A DNA stretch of 55,805 nt, from the NCBI GenBank assembly GCA_022510805.1, contig JAFLSS010000007.1, positions 1 to 55,805 of the forward strand. Reading direction: 5' to 3'. A program made the translations under genes and the position numbers. The notes under the pieces were generated by a model. It had not been told where the DNA came from and ran no database searches. It was given only the letters and a program-made list of their open reading frames with translations. Shown here piece after piece: positions 24,662 through 35,200 of the stretch (the stretch's first letter is position 1; every line of letters starts with the position of its first letter). The DNA is from Akkermansiaceae bacterium (GTDB taxonomy: Bacteria > Verrucomicrobiota > Verrucomicrobiia > Verrucomicrobiales > Akkermansiaceae).

Positions 24662-25838
24662 GCTGGAGGAGTGGGTGACAGAGGTGATTTTCAACCGGGC
24701 ACACGGGTTCCGGGCGTGGTTCATGCGCTGCATCCTGCGCATTGTCTCCTGGGTCTTCTACATCATCGTGCGGGTGCGCCTGCTGCTGTTTCGGCGGCGG
24801 CTGCGCACAGTCCACTACCTAGGCACCTTTGTAGTGAGCGTGGGCAATATCACCGCCGGCGGCACAGGCAAGACCCCCGTGGTCGAGCTGCTGGCGCGCA
24901 CCCTCGCAGCACGTGGCCGCAAATGCGCCATCCTCACGCGCGGGTACAAAAGCGCCGATTTGCCCAAACCCCAACTCTGGAAAGACCCCCAGGGCAAGCG
25001 CGTGAAGCGGCTTCCCAAAATCGCCAGCGATGGCACCACGCGCTACCTCACGCCGCTCTACGCCGGAGATGAGCCGTTCATGCTGGCGCGCAATCTGGAC
25101 GGCGTGGCTGTGCTGGTGGATAAAGACCGCGTCAAGTCCGGCATCTTCGCCATCGAGCAGCTGGGCAGCAATACCCTCATCCTCGATGACGGCATGCAGT
25201 ACCTGAAGCTCAAGCATGAGATCGACATCGTGCTCGTGGACTGCGGGTTCCCCTTCGGCACCGGCGCTCTGCTCCCCCGCGGCACCATGCGTGAGCCGCG
25301 CAGCAGCCTCGCGCGCGCCAGCTACATCATCCTCACCAAAAGCCAGGGCAAACCGCAGAATGAACTCATCGCCACCATCCGCCGCTACAACCGCCTGGCT
25401 GACATCATCGTGACCAATCACGCGCCGGCTTACCTGGAAAACGTCTTCACCGGCGAGCGCCGCCCCCTCGATTTCCTGCGTGATAAATTTGTGGCCTGCC
25501 TGAGCGGCATTGCCCGCCCTGAGAGTTTTGAAAGCCTGGTAGAGGAGCAGGGCGCGCGGATTGAGATCCGCCGGCGCTACCCCGACCACCATTGGTTCGA
25601 CCAGTCAGAGCTCGATGCCTTCATGGAGCGCTGCGCCAACCGCGCGATCGACATGATTGTCACCACGGAAAAAGATGCCGTGCGCCTCCAGCGGCCGGAG
25701 GAGATTGAAGTGCCCATTTATTTCCTGCGCATCAGCATCGAAATCCTCCAAGGCCAAGCCGAGTGGGAGCGCCTCATCGACAACATTGTCGCCCTGGGCG
25801 CCCCCCAGCCCGCCCCCCAGTGGGGGGATGTGCTCTGA
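24621..25838 (+). CDS. lpxK: Tetraacyldisaccharide 4'-kinase LpxK
   Basis: LpxK phosphorylates the 4'-position of the lipid A disaccharide at the inner face of the inner membrane. The protein of about 405 aa has a hydrophobic N-terminal segment (residues about 35-60, 'ILRIVSWVFYIIVRVRLLLF') that would anchor it to the membrane. The family-specific P-loop 'SVGNITAGGTGKTPVVEL' is at about residue 75, and 'DDGMQYLKLKHEIDIVLVD' and 'PRGTMREPRSSLARA' also fit LpxK. It is longer than the E. coli enzyme (about 330 aa), with an extended N-terminus. Starts at 24621 (MSYNPRK) or 24642 (MKSRKDE) are both possible and both overlap the Sel1 gene. It shows that the organism makes lipid A. Confidence 0.93.
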   Translation: MSYNPRKMKSRKDELEEWVTEVIFNRAHGFRAWFMRCILRIVSWVFYIIVRVRLLLFRRRLRTVHYLGTFVVSVGNITAGGTGKTPVVELLARTLAARGRKCAILTRGYKSADLPKPQLWKDPQGKRVKRLPKIASDGTTRYLTPLYAGDEPFMLARNLDGVAVLVDKDRVKSGIFAIEQLGSNTLILDDGMQYLKLKHEIDIVLVDCGFPFGTGALLPRGTMREPRSSLARASYIILTKSQGKPQNELIATIRRYNRLADIIVTNHAPAYLENVFTGERRPLDFLRDKFVACLSGIARPESFESLVEEQGARIEIRRRYPDHHWFDQSELDAFMERCANRAIDMIVTTEKDAVRLQRPEEIEVPIYFLRISIEILQGQAEWERLIDNIVALGAPQPAPQWGDVL

Positions 25839-25856
25839 CCCACCCGCGGCCGGGCC

Positions 25857-28800
25857 TCACTCTCCGGGCTGCAGCTCAGCCGCAGAATAGGGCACCGGGC
25901 GCGCGGGCGCGCCGTCTCGCGGGCAGGAGATGAGAGTGAGCCGCACCGCCTCCGGCGGCAGGTCCAACGCGCGCATGATCAGGGTGTGGTACAGGCGCAT
26001 CTGCTCAAGGTGTGTCGCGCGCAGGCGAGCATCCTGCTCTGCGGCGGAGTCCCCGCGGCGCAGATCTGTCTTGATATCCACAATATCCGCCGCCACCACA
26101 CGCCCCTCCTCATGGGAGAGCACAAGGCGATCCAGCGTGCCGGAGACCCACACCTCAACCCCGCCCCGGGGGAGGAGAGCATCCACCGCCTGTTCATTGT
26201 AAGCGGCTTGCCCCGGCTGCTGCACATAGAGTTTCTGCAGCTCCGGCACTTGCAGCGCCGCCGCCACCAGCTGCTCCTCAGCAGAGAGCGGAGCCGCCAG
26301 CCACGGCGGGGCGCCGGCGCCGAGCCACTCCACCTGCTCAAAAAGCGCGTGCACCGCCGTGCCGAACGCAGCGGCATCTGCCGCGCCGGCATCTGCCGGC
26401 AGCGCCTCCTCCGCAGCGGAGCCTCTGCCGCCGTGGCTGCCGCCGGCCTTTGAGGGGCTCACCAGCCGGCGCCGCGGGTGGGGCGCCGCCAACTCCCCGC
26501 AAGAGAGCTCAGCGGCAGGGGGCTCCCGGCGCGGGACAGCAGCGCGCCACTGCGGATCCCCCCACTCCTGCGCCTCACCCACAGCCTCTTTCAGAAGCGC
26601 GGCATACGAATCCGCCTGCGGCTTGCGTCCCGTGCCCGTGTAGCCATTGAGCAGGATGTAGTTGGCATATTTCGCGCGGGTCACCGCCACATACAGCACA
26701 TGGAACGCCTCACTCACCAGCGCGGCGCGGTGCTGCTCCGCCAAGCGGAAATAGGGCGAGTCCGCGGCCTCCTTGTCCGGGATGCGGGGATTGAGCATCA
26801 CCCCCACCACCTCATCCCGGTCACCGCATGACACCACTTTTTTGAGGAAAGGCATTTCCTTGTAGGCAGCCTTGGGACTGCTGAAAGGCAGCAGCACCAC
26901 ATCATACTCCGCGCCCTTGCTCTTGTGATACGTCATCACGTGCACACAGCTCTTGGGCGGATTAGCCTTCACCTTCAAATGGCTGATATAGAGCAGCCAC
27001 TCCTCCAGCGTGCCCCCCTCAGCATCAAACGCGCGCGCCTCATTCAGCCACTCGCGGTAGGCGCGGTCGCGGCGGGCCACAGGCACCCCGCCGCCGGGCG
27101 CCGCCGTCAGCTTCCGAAGCACGGCGGCATAGCCCTCAGCCTCCAGCAGGCGGCGCCAGCGGTTCCACGCCTCTTCGGCGCTCTCACCGGCGCGCAGCAC
27201 CCCCGGCAGCGCCCCCTCCCCCGGCAGGGAGAGGCACGCCCGGAGCATCCCCCTGCTGAAGGCATCCCCCGGGTGCTGCATCCACTTGAAAAAGTGCAGG
27301 AAAAACTCCCCGAGCAGGGACGCGCTACCCACCTTTTCATCCGCCAGCGACTCCACGGGCAGCTCCTTGTGATTTTTGCGGAACCAATTACAGATGAAAG
27401 AGACCTCACTATTGGAGCGCACGAGGATAGCCACCGTGAGCCCCCCCTTGGCAAACTGCACCTCACGCTCCAGAATCTCAGCCATGCGGCAGCACATCGC
27501 CTCCTTGGCCGGCAGCGCATCCGGCTCCTGATCCGTGCAAGTTTCTACGCGCACATAACCCGCCATGTTTCGGAGCGCGGCGGCCACACCATGGTGTGTG
27601 AACTCCTCAAGCTCCGCCCTGCCCGTCACGCGCAGCAGACCCCGGAAAAGCGCATTCACAAACCCGCCGCCCGCCGCCTCATCACGGCCCATGATCGCCG
27701 GCGCGCTGCGGTAGCTCTCATTCTGCCGGGTGAGCTGCAGCACAGAGCTCCACTCCGGGTCTGCCTTCAAATACGAGAACAAGCGCGGCGTCGCTCCGCG
27801 GAAGCCATAAATACTCTGCTTCTCATCACCCACCACAAACAGACTACGCCCGGCGCTCCTGTAGAGCGCATCTGCCCCGGCCTCATCGCGCACCTCACAG
27901 AGCAGCACCTTGAGCGCCGCCCACTGCTCCGGTGAGGTGTCCTGAAACTCATCCAGCATCCAGTGGTCCAGCCGGCCATCCAGCCGGTACGCAATATTGG
28001 ACGAACTGCCGAAATCCTCATTGAGCAGCTTGTCTGCCACCAGGCGCGGCATATCGTCAAACACCAGCCGTCCCGTCGCGCGCACCTCCTCACAGTAGCG
28101 CGCGTCATACCGCTGCAGCAAGCGGTAGATCCCGCGCGTCTTGCGCACCGGCGGCAGCCAAGTCACCACATCGCGCGTGTAGCGCAGCTCGCGCATCAGC
28201 TCCGCCACCTCAGCATCCGCCTGAGCGCCATACAGATAGGGCGCCAGGCGCTTACTCACACTCAAGTCATCGCGGCTGCTGCACTTCGCATAGCCCAGGT
28301 ATTTGCGCAAGCGGGAGAAGAGACCGCGGCCGTCTGTCACCGCGTGGCCATAAATCCGCCCCTCCTCCTTGAGGCGCTGCGCCTCCGCCAGCAGCTTCAC
28401 CTCCTGCTCCTCCACAAAACGCAGCAAAAAGGACTCCGCCTCCGCAGAGCTCTCCTCCAAATGCTCATGCAGAGTGGCCAGCACCCGCTCATCCACCACG
28501 CCGAAAGACTCCGGCACGCCCCACACTCCGGCATCCTTTGTATCCTGATACAGCGTGTGGTAGCGCACAATACTCTCCTCCAGCACGTCCAAAATATTCT
28601 GCCGCGAGCCCGCGGACACCTCCTGGCACAGCTCCAGCAGGCCGTCTTCATCCTCTGCGCGGTAATCCAGCAACGCGCAGATGGCCTCCCGGCGCGCCTT
28701 GGCCTGCTCTGCCTCATCCAGCTGCACGACAGAGGGGTAGCCCAGCTCGAGGCAGTAGGCGCTCACCAGCTTGCTGAAAAAGCTATCCAGCGTGGCGAGA

Positions 28801-29162
28801 TTCAGCTGCGGCAGCTTGCGGATGAGCTGGCGCAGCAAGGCGAGGTACTGCGCCCGCCCGAGGGGGAGCGCCTCCCCGCCGCGGGGGCAGAGGGCCACCT
28901 CATGCCGTGCGCCGCCGCTGAGGGTGTCGCGGATGCGGGCCGTGAGCTTCTCTGCCGCGGCGTCAGATGCCGCGCCCTGCGCCAGGTCCCTGAGGATGCG
29001 GCCCTTGAACTCCCCGGCCGCATAGCGCGTAAACGTGAGGGCGATGAGCCGCTCTGCCGGGTAGCCCAGCGCCAGCAGGGAGATGAAGCGCGAGGCGAGT
29101 TTGTATGTCTTGCCTGTGCCGGCGGAAGCGGAGATGAGGTTGCTGGTAACGGGAGGTTCCAT
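25857..29162 (-). CDS. addA: AddA/RecB-like UvrD-family helicase-nuclease
   Basis: A 1101-aa protein with SF1A helicase motifs: Walker A 'ASAGTGKT' (13-20), 'LTFTRYAAGEF' (motif Ia), 'MLDEFQDTSPEQW' (motif II, near 404) and 'VVGDEKQSIYGFRGA' (motif III). Also present are 'VMTYHKSKGAEYDVVLLPF' (motif V) and 'VLYVAVTRA' (motif VI). The C-terminus has a PD-(D/E)xK nuclease core, 'AADIVDIKTDL' (near 1030), preceded by a 'VWVSGTLDRLV' strand. It should resect double-strand breaks with the AddB-like protein encoded 24 nt upstream. The symbol is by family resemblance; RecB-type naming is also possible. The ATG at 29162 leaves the P-loop at residue 13, as in AddA. It converges on lpxK with 18 bp between stops. 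Confidence 0.88.
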   Translation of the reverse strand: MEPPVTSNLISASAGTGKTYKLASRFISLLALGYPAERLIALTFTRYAAGEFKGRILRDLAQGAASDAAAEKLTARIRDTLSGGARHEVALCPRGGEALPLGRAQYLALLRQLIRKLPQLNLATLDSFFSKLVSAYCLELGYPSVVQLDEAEQAKARREAICALLDYRAEDEDGLLELCQEVSAGSRQNILDVLEESIVRYHTLYQDTKDAGVWGVPESFGVVDERVLATLHEHLEESSAEAESFLLRFVEEQEVKLLAEAQRLKEEGRIYGHAVTDGRGLFSRLRKYLGYAKCSSRDDLSVSKRLAPYLYGAQADAEVAELMRELRYTRDVVTWLPPVRKTRGIYRLLQRYDARYCEEVRATGRLVFDDMPRLVADKLLNEDFGSSSNIAYRLDGRLDHWMLDEFQDTSPEQWAALKVLLCEVRDEAGADALYRSAGRSLFVVGDEKQSIYGFRGATPRLFSYLKADPEWSSVLQLTRQNESYRSAPAIMGRDEAAGGGFVNALFRGLLRVTGRAELEEFTHHGVAAALRNMAGYVRVETCTDQEPDALPAKEAMCCRMAEILEREVQFAKGGLTVAILVRSNSEVSFICNWFRKNHKELPVESLADEKVGSASLLGEFFLHFFKWMQHPGDAFSRGMLRACLSLPGEGALPGVLRAGESAEEAWNRWRRLLEAEGYAAVLRKLTAAPGGGVPVARRDRAYREWLNEARAFDAEGGTLEEWLLYISHLKVKANPPKSCVHVMTYHKSKGAEYDVVLLPFSSPKAAYKEMPFLKKVVSCGDRDEVVGVMLNPRIPDKEAADSPYFRLAEQHRAALVSEAFHVLYVAVTRAKYANYILLNGYTGTGRKPQADSYAALLKEAVGEAQEWGDPQWRAAVPRREPPAAELSCGELAAPHPRRRLVSPSKAGGSHGGRGSAAEEALPADAGAADAAAFGTAVHALFEQVEWLGAGAPPWLAAPLSAEEQLVAAALQVPELQKLYVQQPGQAAYNEQAVDALLPRGGVEVWVSGTLDRLVLSHEEGRVVAADIVDIKTDLRRGDSAAEQDARLRATHLEQMRLYHTLIMRALDLPPEAVRLTLISCPRDGAPARPVPYSAAELQPGE

Positions 29163-29186
29163 AGCGCGGGAAAAGGGGGAGAGGTA

Positions 29187-32100
29187 TCAGAGGGGGGGAA
29201 GCGTGTGGAAAAGGCTGCGCGGGTCAGCCAGCTCCTCATCATCCGAAAACGAGCCGAAAGCATGGCAGTCAAAGGTCTCCGCCGAGTAGAGACAACACCC
29301 GGCGCGCATGAGCAGGATGGCGTGCTTCGCCCAGTCGAGCGCAAGCTCCAGCGCCGCGGCATCCAGCTGCGGCATCTCCTGAAACACAGGCTCCTCCTTG
29401 CCGGCGCGCGGCAGGTTATAATACGCCACCTGCGGCAGGGCACAGCCCTTCTCCCGCATCAGCCAATATGCATACACCGGCAGCTGCACATCCCGCCAGC
29501 GGTAGGGCTGCGGCCCGGCGCCCTTGCGCCCGCTCTCCAGCATCAGCGGGGTGAACCCGGCAGGCCCCATCAGCTCCTCAAACAAGGCAAGTTTCTTGGC
29601 CGGCAGGCGCTCCAGGTGATCCTCCTTGGGCGCGCGGGCATGAGTCTTGTAGTCGATGATGCGCCAGGTTTTCGACTCCGGGTGGTAGTCGATGCGGTCT
29701 GCCCGCATGGAGAGGCGCGCCGAGGAGCCATCCGGCAGCGGGAGCTCCCAGCCGGTCACCTTGTGCTCACAGGCCTCGCAGCGCCAGCCGGCGCGGAGCT
29801 GCGCCTCATGCCACAGCAGGAAGGGGCGCAGGCACTGGCGGAGGCGCAGCAGCTGGCGCCTGATCATGGCGGGCAGCGAGCGCTGGCCATAGAGGCGCGT
29901 GCACAGCTCTGCCAGCTTGTCCTGAGCAAAGCCCAGCATATCCTCCAAGGGCAGCAGGTCATGCTTCTCCCGGAATTGCAGCCCCACCTGCTCCAGCACA
30001 CCATGCAGCAGGGTGCCATACTCCGCCGCCTCCAGCTCCACCTTGTCCGGCTTGTACACCTCCCCGGGGGAGATGCCCAGGGCATGCTTCATCCAAAAGC
30101 GCAGCGGGCACGCCAAGAAGGCATTGATTTCCGACGGGCTGAAGCAGTGATCTGCCGCGCTGAAGGGATTGCGCCAATGCGGTGCGATCTGCAGCACACT
30201 CTCCATGCCGCCGGGGCTCGGCTCTGCCTCCGCCGGCGCCAGCGACCAGTCCTCGTACCTATCCTCACGCGCCTCCACCGGCAGCTCCTGATACAGGTGC
30301 TGCACGCGCGCGACCAGGCGCTCATCATCACAGCGGTAGAGCAGCGAGGAGGGCGCCACCGGCGAGCCTGATCCATCTGCCGCGCTGCGCGCCACCACCA
30401 CCCGCACCTCTGTCTGCTCGCGCTGCAGAAGCGCCTCGAACAAAAAGGCATCACGCGTCTCACGGCTCTGCGCACAAGGCATGCCGAGCGCCTGCCGCAG
30501 CGAGTCCGGGAGGAAAGGATCCACCGCCGGCAGCTCCGGCACACAGCCCTCATGCAGCCCCGTGATCACCAGCCGCGAGCCCCTGGCATAGGCCAGCTCG
30601 CGCCAGCCGAGCGCATCCAGCTGCGTGGCCTCGCGGGGGGATTCCTGCAGGGGCTCCTTGTACTCCTGCAGCATGTGCCGGAGCAGAGCCCACGCCTGAG
30701 AAGCCGGCAGCGGACGCCGGCGCAGGAAGGCCGCCAGCTGCCGCACGCGGGCGGCCATCTGCCGCGCCACAGCCTCCAGCGCCTCCCCTGAGTATAGGTG
30801 CAGCAGGCGCGCCTCCAGCACCCCCAGCCCGCGGCACATATCCGCCCGGCACTCCTTGACCAGCCCGTGCAGCCAGGCCGCGGCGGCATATGCCTCAGCG
30901 CTGCGCCCGGCGCGGATGCGCCCCACCTCAAAATCCACCTCCAGCCCCGGCAGGTACGAGTCGGGCGAGAGCAGGCGCAGCAGCTCCGCCGCGCTGTCCG
31001 GGAGGTAGCGCTGCATCACCTTGTCGAGCAGCAGGCCAAACTTATAGGAATCAAACGCCGCCCCACCGGCCAGCCGCTGTGCCGCCACATTGCGCAGCAG
31101 GGGCTCAAAGGCGGTGCAGGTGAGCCGCTCTGCCCCACAGGCCGCCGCCAGCGCACCCGGCAGCGCGGCCAGGTCAGTGGTGAGGTGGGAGCGCCCCTCC
31201 GGCACATGCACCTGCCAGCCATGCTTGGCAAACTCTGAGACCAGCGCAGGCGTGAAGCTCGCATCACACGCCGCCAGCACCACCTCCTCCTGCGCGGTCT
31301 CCGCCGCCGCTGCCACAGCGGCGCGCGCTAAGCCCCGGGCCGAGGGAGTCACGCTGATGGCGGCATCACTCAGCCGCTCCGGCAGCCGGCGCTCAGCCCA
31401 GTATCCCGGCAGCACACAGCCGAGCGAGTTGAACCCCGCTCGGCAGGATTCCGGCGCATTCACCCAGACCCGCACGCGGCCGGGGCAGGCTTCCTCCAGC
31501 AGGCAGAGGTAGCGCTGCACCTGCGGTGAGAGCTCCGGCAGGCAAGCGATGATGACCGGCGCGCCCTGTGCCGGCGCCGGGGTTTCCAAGACCCGCCGGC
31601 GCGCTTTTCGTCCCGGCTCTCTGCCCCAGGATTCCACCCGCGCCTCGGCGGCATCAAAAAGCTGCTGCAGGCGGAGCCAGCGGCACGCCTCATCCGACTC
31701 CACCACCCCCCGGCGCGGCTCCGGCATCTCCGGGGCTTCGGCCCTCCCGCTCAGGTGATTCCGCAGCATCTGAGGCGTCACCTCATACTGCTCCAGCAGC
31801 TGCTGCAAGCGCATCAACCGCTCCGCCGTGCCCAGCGCCCATGTCTGCAAATGGCGCTCCGGCACAGGATGCGGGAACAACTCCGGCCAAGCCTCATGCG
31901 GCGGCGCCTCCAGCAGCACTTCCACCCATGCGGCAAGCATCTCCAAATCGCTCGCCTGCAACTCGCTGTGCGTCCTTATCAACTGCCCCGCCAGCACCAT
32001 GCGCGGCATGAGCAGAGGCCGCTTCGCCTGCTCGGCCATCCACTCTTTCAGGCGGCGGCCACTCTCCGCCGTGGGCACCACCACCTCCGCCCGGCGAAAA

Positions 32101-32198
32101 GCATCCGGCGCCTCCGCCGCCATGCGGAGCAGACGCTCCCCCACCAGCTCCAGCGCCGATTGATGCCAGCCTATGTACTCTACCAACGGAGTTCTCAT
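29187..32198 (-). CDS. addB: AddB/RexB-like PD-(D/E)xK nuclease subunit
   Basis: A protein of about 1003 aa with an AddB-like layout: an inactivated helicase-like N-terminus (no Walker A; 'VVVPTAESGRRLKEW' in its place) and a C-terminal nuclease domain. The nuclease domain begins at 'INAFLACPLRFWMKHALGI' and contains 'MRADRIDYHPESKTWRIIDY' followed by KTHA (active-site D and K, near residue 848). Downstream 'YRWRDVQLPVYAYWL' fits the QxxxY motif. It pairs with the AddA-like protein for end resection. The ATG at 32198 is chosen over that at 32216 because the latter lies inside the -10 TATAAT; the predicted +1 is the A of 32198, so the mRNA is probably leaderless. Confidence 0.82.
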   Translation of the reverse strand: MRTPLVEYIGWHQSALELVGERLLRMAAEAPDAFRRAEVVVPTAESGRRLKEWMAEQAKRPLLMPRMVLAGQLIRTHSELQASDLEMLAAWVEVLLEAPPHEAWPELFPHPVPERHLQTWALGTAERLMRLQQLLEQYEVTPQMLRNHLSGRAEAPEMPEPRRGVVESDEACRWLRLQQLFDAAEARVESWGREPGRKARRRVLETPAPAQGAPVIIACLPELSPQVQRYLCLLEEACPGRVRVWVNAPESCRAGFNSLGCVLPGYWAERRLPERLSDAAISVTPSARGLARAAVAAAAETAQEEVVLAACDASFTPALVSEFAKHGWQVHVPEGRSHLTTDLAALPGALAAACGAERLTCTAFEPLLRNVAAQRLAGGAAFDSYKFGLLLDKVMQRYLPDSAAELLRLLSPDSYLPGLEVDFEVGRIRAGRSAEAYAAAAWLHGLVKECRADMCRGLGVLEARLLHLYSGEALEAVARQMAARVRQLAAFLRRRPLPASQAWALLRHMLQEYKEPLQESPREATQLDALGWRELAYARGSRLVITGLHEGCVPELPAVDPFLPDSLRQALGMPCAQSRETRDAFLFEALLQREQTEVRVVVARSAADGSGSPVAPSSLLYRCDDERLVARVQHLYQELPVEAREDRYEDWSLAPAEAEPSPGGMESVLQIAPHWRNPFSAADHCFSPSEINAFLACPLRFWMKHALGISPGEVYKPDKVELEAAEYGTLLHGVLEQVGLQFREKHDLLPLEDMLGFAQDKLAELCTRLYGQRSLPAMIRRQLLRLRQCLRPFLLWHEAQLRAGWRCEACEHKVTGWELPLPDGSSARLSMRADRIDYHPESKTWRIIDYKTHARAPKEDHLERLPAKKLALFEELMGPAGFTPLMLESGRKGAGPQPYRWRDVQLPVYAYWLMREKGCALPQVAYYNLPRAGKEEPVFQEMPQLDAAALELALDWAKHAILLMRAGCCLYSAETFDCHAFGSFSDDEELADPRSLFHTLPPL

Positions 32199-32204
32199 GC
32201 GGCT

Positions 32205-32232
32205 ATTATATTCCATTTGCTGTTATATTCAA
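32205..32232 (-). promoter_or_regulatory. Promoter of the addB-addA operon (leaderless)
   Basis: -35 TTGAAT (32227-32232), 16-bp spacer, perfect -10 TATAAT (32205-32210). Six bases separate it from the ATG at 32198, which places +1 on the A of the start codon. Confidence 0.75.
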
Positions 32233-32269
32233 CCATAAAGCAGCCGGCGCGCGGGCGAGCAGCCGCGGC

Positions 32270-35200
32270 TCAGGTGCGGGCGGTGACAGCGGGGTGGGGC
32301 GCGATGATGGAGCGCGCGGTGCCCGGCACCCGGCAGAGCTCCAGCCGCGCGCTCTCCGGCAGGCGCTCTTTCAGGCGGGGCACGTGGGATATGATGCCGA
32401 TGAGCTTACCCTCGGCGCGCAGGCTCTCCAGGCAGTTGAGCACCTCCTCCAACTTGTCGGCATCCAGCGTGCCGAAGCCCTCATCGAGGAATAGGGTGTC
32501 GATGCTCGTGTTGCTGCCGGCGAGCCGCGAGAGCCCCAGAGCCAAGGCCAGGCTCACAATAAAAGCCTCACCGCCGGAGAGATTGGCGCTGTCGCGTCCG
32601 TTTTCATCGCCGCTCCAGCGGTCGACCACATGCAGGCCGAACTCACTGCCAGGGCTTTGGAAGAGCACATAGCGATCACTCAGCGCGGCCAGTTGCGCAT
32701 TGGCCGAGGAGATGAGACAATCAAATGTCATCTGCTGCGCATACCGCCGGAAGCCGGCCTTGGTGCCATCTATCAACAGCACATCGCGCAGCAGGCGCCA
32801 GCTCTCCGCCTGCGCCAGCACTTCCTGCTGCAGCGCCAGCGTCTGAGCATTGGCCTCGCGGTTCGCCGCATCCACCGCCAGCTCCGCCAGCAGAGCGCGG
32901 AGCGCCCTTTCATGCGTGCTCCCCTGCTCCTCCAGCTGCGCGCGGCGCTGAAGCAGGGCGCCTGCCTCCTCTGCGGTGAGCGCCTCAGCGCGGCAGCGCG
33001 TGAGCACCTCGCGCCGGGCTGCAGCCTGAGCCCGCGCTTCCGTGAGCGCCTTCTCCAGCGCCGCGCGCCTCTGCTCAAGCTCCGGGAGGCGGGAGATGCC
33101 GCCGCGGGCCTCGCCATAGGCAGCTTCATCCGCAAAACCCTGGCTCTGCAGGGCCGACAAAAACTTCGCCACCGCCTCAGCCAACAAAGCCTCGGCAGAG
33201 TTCAGGCCGCCCCTCAGCGTATTCACCGCCTGCTGCCGCTGCTCCAGCGTTTCCCTGACTTGGAGGAGAGCCTCCTGGGCGTGCAGGCGCTCCTTTTCCA
33301 GCGACTTCTGCTCGGCATCCAGCTGCGCCAAGGCCTCGTGAGCCGACACCCCGTCCCACCCTAATTCCCGGCGCTGAACCAGCAGCGCCTCCCACTCAGC
33401 CTCCACAGCCAGCCGCGCTGCCGCAGCCGCATCCAGCCGCAGGCGAGCCGCCGCCGCCACTTGGGCTACCTGCACGCACCGCTCACCATCCTTCGCCTCC
33501 GCAGCGCGCGCCTTCTCCAGCGCAGCAGCCAGCTCAGCATACGCCTCCGCACGGCGCCGCAGCTCCGCCACCAAAGCCTCCGCCTCAGCCAGCGAAGCCG
33601 GTACCTCCGCCGCATAAGGGCGCACCTCCTGCAAAAAAGCCGCACAGCGCTCAGCAAACACGCGCGCCCGCTCCAGCTCCGCCTTATCGCGCAGCAGGGT
33701 GTCGAGCTGCTGCAAAGCCCGGCGCCCCTGCTCCACAGCGCCCGGCAGCGGCTCAGGCAGCGGGGCCGCATAGGCAGCTTCAAGCGCCTGCACCTCAGCC
33801 GCGCGTTTCAGCGCGAGCTGCTGAGTCTCATCCGCCCGAGCCCGCGCCGCCGCCACCTCCACCCGCGCGGTGTGGTGCTGCTGAGCGAGGGCGTTCCGCT
33901 GCTCCCTGAGCAGATCCCGCTGCCGCTGAGCCGCGGCCAGCATACCCGACTCCACATGCGCCGGGGCCGCACCGGGCGCCGCCGCGCCGCAGCAGGGGCA
34001 AGTGTCAAACTCATGGCGGCAGAAGCGCGCGTACAAATCTGCCAGCTTCTCCTGTATATCGCACACAGCAAGAAGCCGCTCCACCGCCTGTTCCGCCTCC
34101 TGCAGGCGCTGCTCCGCCGCCTCTTGAGGGGGCAGCGCCGCCTGCTTCTCCTCCGCCGCGGCGCAAGCCGCCTGCGCTTGGCGCCACGCCTTGGCCGCCT
34201 CCTCCTGCTCGCCGCGCGCGCGCAAGATCTGCCCTAGCGCCTGCACCTCAGCCGACAGTGACTCGCGAGAGCGTCCCCGCAGCAGCTCCTCGCACGCGGC
34301 CGCATTTGCCTCCAGCTGCGCCAGCACCCCCTCCAGCGCGGGCAGAGCCGCCGCCCCGCCGGGCGCAAGCTCCCGCACATCGGCCAAGCGGCTCAGCGCC
34401 GAGCGGAGCACCGCCGGCAAATCCTTATCCGGCAGAAGCTGCCGCTGCTGAGCCAGCAAACGCTGCATCTCCTCCGCATGCTGCGCCTGCGCGGCCGCAG
34501 CCTGCGCCACAGCCGCCTGCGCCTCCTTGTCATTCTTCTCCTCAGTCCGGCAGAGCTCCCGGCAGCTTGACAGGCGGGAGCGCACCCCGGCCATACTCTT
34601 TTCCAGGGGGATGAGCAGCTCCCGCACCTTCTGCGCCTCCTCCTCCAGCTGCGGCAGCCTCCCGGCGCAGCGGGTCTGCACCTGCTCCAGCGCCAGGCGC
34701 GCCGCCTCTTGCTGCGCCTGCAACTCGCGGCAGCCGGACTCCGCCTGCGCCAGCAGCTGCTGCGCCTCCTGCCGATTGGAGAGCGCGGCATCACGCGCCT
34801 CAGCGAAGGGGGCCACCTTCTCCGCCGCGCGCGCCCGCGCCAGCAGCCGCGCCTCCTCCCCCTCCTGAAAAGCGCGCCACCCCTGCTCCGCCTGCGCCAG
34901 CGCAGACTCGGCCTCATGGCAGCTCACCTCACAAGCCTTCACCCGCTCCAGCCACGCCAGCGCCTTGTTGCACGCCTCCACCGCGGCACGGGCGGTCTCC
35001 ACCAGCGCCTCCAGCCGCGCGCGCTCCTCCAGCTTAGCCGCCAGAGCCGCCTCCGGCAGCACCTCTTTTTCCTGCTGCTTCAAATCCCTGCTGCGCCGCT
35101 CCAGCTCAGCGTGGCGCTCAAACACATATTGGCCGATGCGGTCGTAGATCTCCGTGCCGGTGATCGTGGCCAGCACCTCCGCACGCTCATTCTTGTTCGC

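Noticed and set aside
27963..30371. An 802-codon plus-strand frame opposite addA/addB
   Set aside because: It spans two real minus-strand genes and their intergenic gap and shows no conserved motif.
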